A DNA stretch of 64,000 bases from JAJEDW01 sp963555775 (lineage in GTDB: Bacteria > Acidobacteriota > Terriglobia > 20CM-2-55-15), in assembly GCA_963555775.3 (NCBI GenBank), contig CAUVWY020000003.1:495572-559571 (forward strand). The letters are read 5' to 3'. Below, in pieces: positions 60,993 to 64,000 of this stretch. The translations under genes were made by a program, and so were the position numbers. Under the pieces are notes generated by a model. The model was not told the DNA's origin. It was given only the letters and a program-made list of their open reading frames with translations, and searched no databases. How positions within the stretch are numbered: the stretch's first letter is position 1; every line of letters begins with the position of its first letter.

Positions 60993-62432
60993 TCAGTGCG
61001 CCATCATCACGTGTTTGGTGATCAGATAGTCCCGTACGGCTTCGGTAGAGAGATCCTTACCGAAGCCAGATTCTTTGAACCCGCCATGCGGCATTTCGGA
61101 CGCAAACACCATGTGGTCGTTGACCCATACTACGCCGTACTCGAGTTCCGACGAAACCCGCAGGACACGTCCAAGATCCTGGGTGAAAATGGAGGACGCC
61201 AGTCCGAAACGAACATCGTTGGCCATTCGAATGGCGTCCGCCTCTGTTTCAAACGGCTGGATCGTAACCACCGGTCCGAAGACCTCCGCTTGCACGATCT
61301 CGGAACCTTGTGCAGGGTCAGCGATCACCGTCGGTTCGTAGTAGTAGCCCTCTCCGAACGTCGTGGAATGCCTGCCGCCAGTGAGAATGTTCGCGCCCTG
61401 GCCGAGGGCTCGCTCCACAAACCCGTGTACGCGCTCGCGGTGAGCTTTCGAAATCAAGGGCCCCATTTCGGTAGTGTCCTCGAAAGGAGGACCCACTTTC
61501 ACTTTGCGCATGGTCTCGACAAGGGCATCCTTGACGGATTCAAATAGACCTTGTTGAACGTAGAGTCGTGTAGCCGCCGTACAATCCTGGCCACTGTTGT
61601 AAGTCGACGCCAAGGTCACTTTCGAAGCGACTAGTTCGGCATCGGCATCGTCAAATACGAGGACCGGCGCCTTGCCACCTAGCTCCAAATGCACGCGCTT
61701 GACGCGCTTGGCGGCCACCTCCATTACCCGCTTGCCGACCGCGGTGGAACCGGTAATGCTTATCATCCGAACGTTCGGATGTTCGACGATCGCCTGACCC
61801 GTCTCGCTGCTACCTGTGACTACATTCAACACACCAGGCGGGAGCCCAGCTTCGGCGGATAGTTCCGCGAACATCAATGTGGTGAGGGGCGTCAACTGAC
61901 TTGGCCTGAGCACGACCGAGCATCCAGCAGCCAGGGCAGGTCCCGCCTTCCAGACTGCCATCATCAGCGGATAGTTCCATGGAGTGATCTGTCCCACAAC
62001 CCCGACAGGCTCACTGCGACACATTGAGGTGTACCCGGAGAGATATTCTCCCGCGCGCAGACCGTGCGTGTCTCGGGCCGCAGCGGCGAAATAGCGCAAG
62101 TTGTCAACGATGAACGGCATGTCCGTGCCGAGGCTGGCTAATCGATATGGTTTGCCAGTGTTTTCCGACTCGACACGCGCCAACTCCTCGCTGTGCTTCT
62201 CCAGCAAGCCAGCCAGGCTCCACAATATGTTCGATCGCTCGGCCGGAGACCGCCTGGACCAGCGACCATCATAGAAAGCTTTCTTGGCGGACTCGACTGC
62301 CACCGCTACATCCTCTTGGGTGGCATCGACCACTTCCGCGATCTTCTGGCCGTTCGCCGGGTTCTGAACACTCAAACGTCCTCCACCACGAGTCTCGGTC
62401 CATCGCCCGTCGAACCAGAGCCTGTACACCAT
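60993..62432 (-). CDS. NAD(P)-dependent aldehyde dehydrogenase (aminobutyraldehyde/betaine-aldehyde type)
   Basis: The ATG at 62432 with a CCGGAGG site gives 479 residues, better than the GTG nine codons upstream. The catalytic Cys284 lies in NSGQDCTAATR and the general-base Glu250 in LELGGKAP, with the cofactor loop ITGSTAVGKRV near 230. The pattern TPWNYPLMMAVWKAGPALAAG fits the gamma-aminobutyraldehyde/betaine aldehyde group. The usual KPSE cofactor-contact Lys is Arg here (RPSQ). The Rid-family gene follows 30 bases downstream, so a role in amine or nucleobase-derived aldehyde catabolism is likely. Confidence 0.92.
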   Translation of the reverse strand: MVYRLWFDGRWTETRGGGRLSVQNPANGQKIAEVVDATQEDVAVAVESAKKAFYDGRWSRRSPAERSNILWSLAGLLEKHSEELARVESENTGKPYRLASLGTDMPFIVDNLRYFAAAARDTHGLRAGEYLSGYTSMCRSEPVGVVGQITPWNYPLMMAVWKAGPALAAGCSVVLRPSQLTPLTTLMFAELSAEAGLPPGVLNVVTGSSETGQAIVEHPNVRMISITGSTAVGKRVMEVAAKRVKRVHLELGGKAPVLVFDDADAELVASKVTLASTYNSGQDCTAATRLYVQQGLFESVKDALVETMRKVKVGPPFEDTTEMGPLISKAHRERVHGFVERALGQGANILTGGRHSTTFGEGYYYEPTVIADPAQGSEIVQAEVFGPVVTIQPFETEADAIRMANDVRFGLASSIFTQDLGRVLRVSSELEYGVVWVNDHMVFASEMPHGGFKESGFGKDLSTEAVRDYLITKHVMMAH

Positions 62433-62459
62433 GTCGTCTGCCTCCGGCACAACGCCCAC

Positions 62460-63886
62460 TTACTTCAACCGCACTGGCCCGGGATTCATCGCCTCGGGAG
62501 AAGTCAGAATAGGATTGAGCGGAAGGCTGTCGACATCAATCGTCCTGCCCTCCTTTATGACCATCGAAATGGTTCGCATGTTTTCTATGTCCTGCAGCGG
62601 ATTGGCATCCAAAACCACCAGAGTCGGCGAACTTGCCAGGCTCCAGAGTTCCAAGCTGATCCTGCACGTGGTAGGCCTCAGCGATGTTCTTAGTGGCTGA
62701 CTGAATAATCGCCATAGGGGACATTCCCCGCTGCGCCATACCTTGCATGAGGACGAACTGTTCTTCCCCCATCTGCCACCCGAAGATGTCATCCTTGGCC
62801 ACATCGGGGTCGATGAGGCCCGCATCCGTGGACAGCAGTTGAGGCACGCCCGCTCTAATCATCCGGATCTGATTTTCTAATCGATAATTCGTACCGAAGC
62901 TCTGATCGCGGACCTGTTGCTCCTCCGCCTGCGACAGCGGCCTCCATTGCGTTCCGCAATAGAAGTTGTTGTCGAGCATAAGCTGAATGGTGGATTCATA
63001 CATGGGTTCGGGTCCGGTAGAAGCGCAATGCTGGGCCATGTCTACGCCGACCTCCAGCGCGATGCGCAACGATTCATTCGAACCCTGGTGGGTTTGAACA
63101 ATCTTTCCGGCTTCGTGTACTGCCTCTACAAGCGCGCGTTGCTGAGCCGGACTGAAGCGCAACACGTTAGTTTGCCCAATCTCGCTGTTCACCGGCTGCC
63201 CATCGCCGGTGGCGCCGTACTTCACAAAATCGAACCCCTGGGCAACATAATCGCGCATCTCTTCCTTCACCTGTTCCGGCGACATCCACGCAAGATCCGG
63301 TCCGCCACCTGCCTCGAACATGGCGTTGATGCGATCTCGAAACGCTTGGCTTGCCGACTCTATGGCCTCGACAGTAGTGAAGACCGCGCGGAAGCCCACT
63401 ATGTTCCCCGCGACGAAGATCCGAGGGCCCCTCGATCTCACCTGCTGCGATCCGGTCGCGTACCCGCATCAAGGGCGCTCCCGGCCCCATAGAGTCAAAG
63501 ACCGTTGTAAAACCGTACTTTAAAGCCACCTGTGCGGCTTCTTCAATCAGACCCTCGAAGTTGTTCTCATACCGCGCCAGAAACTCAATGTACGTCCAGC
63601 TCGGCCATGGGATCAGATGGACGTTGGCATCCATCAATCCGGGTACCACATATCTTCCGGTCACGTCGATCCGTTCGGCTCCCGCGGGAACCGAAACCGA
63701 GTTACTTGGTCCGACAGACGTAATCATCCCGTCTGTGATTACGATCACGCCGTCGGGAATTGGCGCTCCGCCATTTCCATCGATAATCGTGGCGCCTGTG
63801 AGCGCCGTCACTTGCGCGTTGGCTGGAAGCGGCAAAGCCAAGGCAAGCGTGAAGATCGTTGCTGTGATCAATCCTGTGGTTTTCAT
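62460..63886 (-). pseudogene. Secreted amidohydrolase-family protein with two frameshifts
   Basis: The ATG at 63886 (GGGAGG site) opens a signal peptide (ALALPLPANA) and the amidohydrolase N terminus (TGATIIDGNGG, GRYVVPGLMDANVHL). After GEIEGP the frame shifts by one base near 63423-63434 (GGGGCCC run) and continues with RIFVAGNIVGFRAVF. A second one-base shift near 62620-62624 after EPGKFA restores LVVLDANPLQDIENM to the stop at 62460. Repaired, the product is about 474 residues. Metal ligands are incomplete at the first site (NVH in place of HxH). Either a real pseudogene or two sequence errors. Confidence 0.82.
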
Positions 63887-64000
63887 TTGTTAACCTCCCT
63901 TGCACGTTGATCGTTCAAGTTCCTGGTTGGCGTAGGTTTCACTCGGAGGATGTGTCAGTTGCGATAGACGACGCCGGGTAATACGCATAGCATTTCAAAC
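63887..64000. other. Upstream region of the amidohydrolase gene
   Basis: It contains the GGGAGGTTAAC ribosome-binding site read on the minus strand. No further gene is identifiable before the window end. Confidence 0.4.

Overview
The window reads as a chromosomal contig (about 60% GC) from a Gram-negative bacterium, most likely an Acidobacteriota member. This rests on a very large Oar-like TonB-dependent receptor with an N-terminal carboxypeptidase-regulatory-like domain, a secreted DUF6152 protein paired with a secreted partner, an AroD-AroE fusion, lpxB and murA, and many small inverted-repeat elements between genes. The assignment comes from gene content, not from a marker-tree placement.

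Positions 1-42060 are core genome. They hold the end of mtnA, then tsaD, and a minus-strand translation operon (rplM-rpsI-rpsB-tsf-pyrH-frr). Next come two secreted proteins, a GNAT protein, and an envelope block (murA, a small exported protein, lpxB). An ECF sigma/anti-sigma pair, a sugar-phosphate pair (nucleotidyltransferase, phosphohexomutase), pgsA and lgt follow. The central feature is a 20-kb same-strand run from 18081 to 37875 with 22 genes: cysK, aroDE, thrB, asd, nine his genes, seven trp genes and a two-subunit CoA-transferase. Most neighbours overlap by 1-32 bases, so it looks like one amino-acid superoperon. The only large break is a 271-bp inverted-repeat element between hisB and hisH. 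UDP-glucose dehydrogenase and UDP-glucuronate decarboxylase, a cyclophilin and an SDR enzyme end this part.

A tRNA-Ser(GCT) at 42074-42160 marks a change in character. To its right the DNA is accessory: an uncharacterised AT-richer 770-bp stretch, a cyclase-family lipoprotein, a urease operon (ureABCEFGD), an S9 peptidase, the TonB receptor, an NCS1 nucleobase/allantoin-type transporter, an IS21-family element, a Rid-family protein, an aldehyde dehydrogenase and a secreted amidohydrolase.

Several accessory genes are broken. The same 124-bp MITE-like element splits both ureB and the NCS1 transporter gene, and in each case removing it with one copy of its short target duplication restores the reading frame exactly. 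The IS21 element also separates the transporter from its probable operon, and the amidohydrolase carries two frameshifts. I see no convincing new defence or CRISPR system. The strongest unusual signals are three families of short inverted-repeat elements, the gene-splitting MITE that hits two nitrogen-acquisition genes, the cys-aro-thr-his-trp superoperon, and a 48-bp perfect palindrome over the ureE stop codon.
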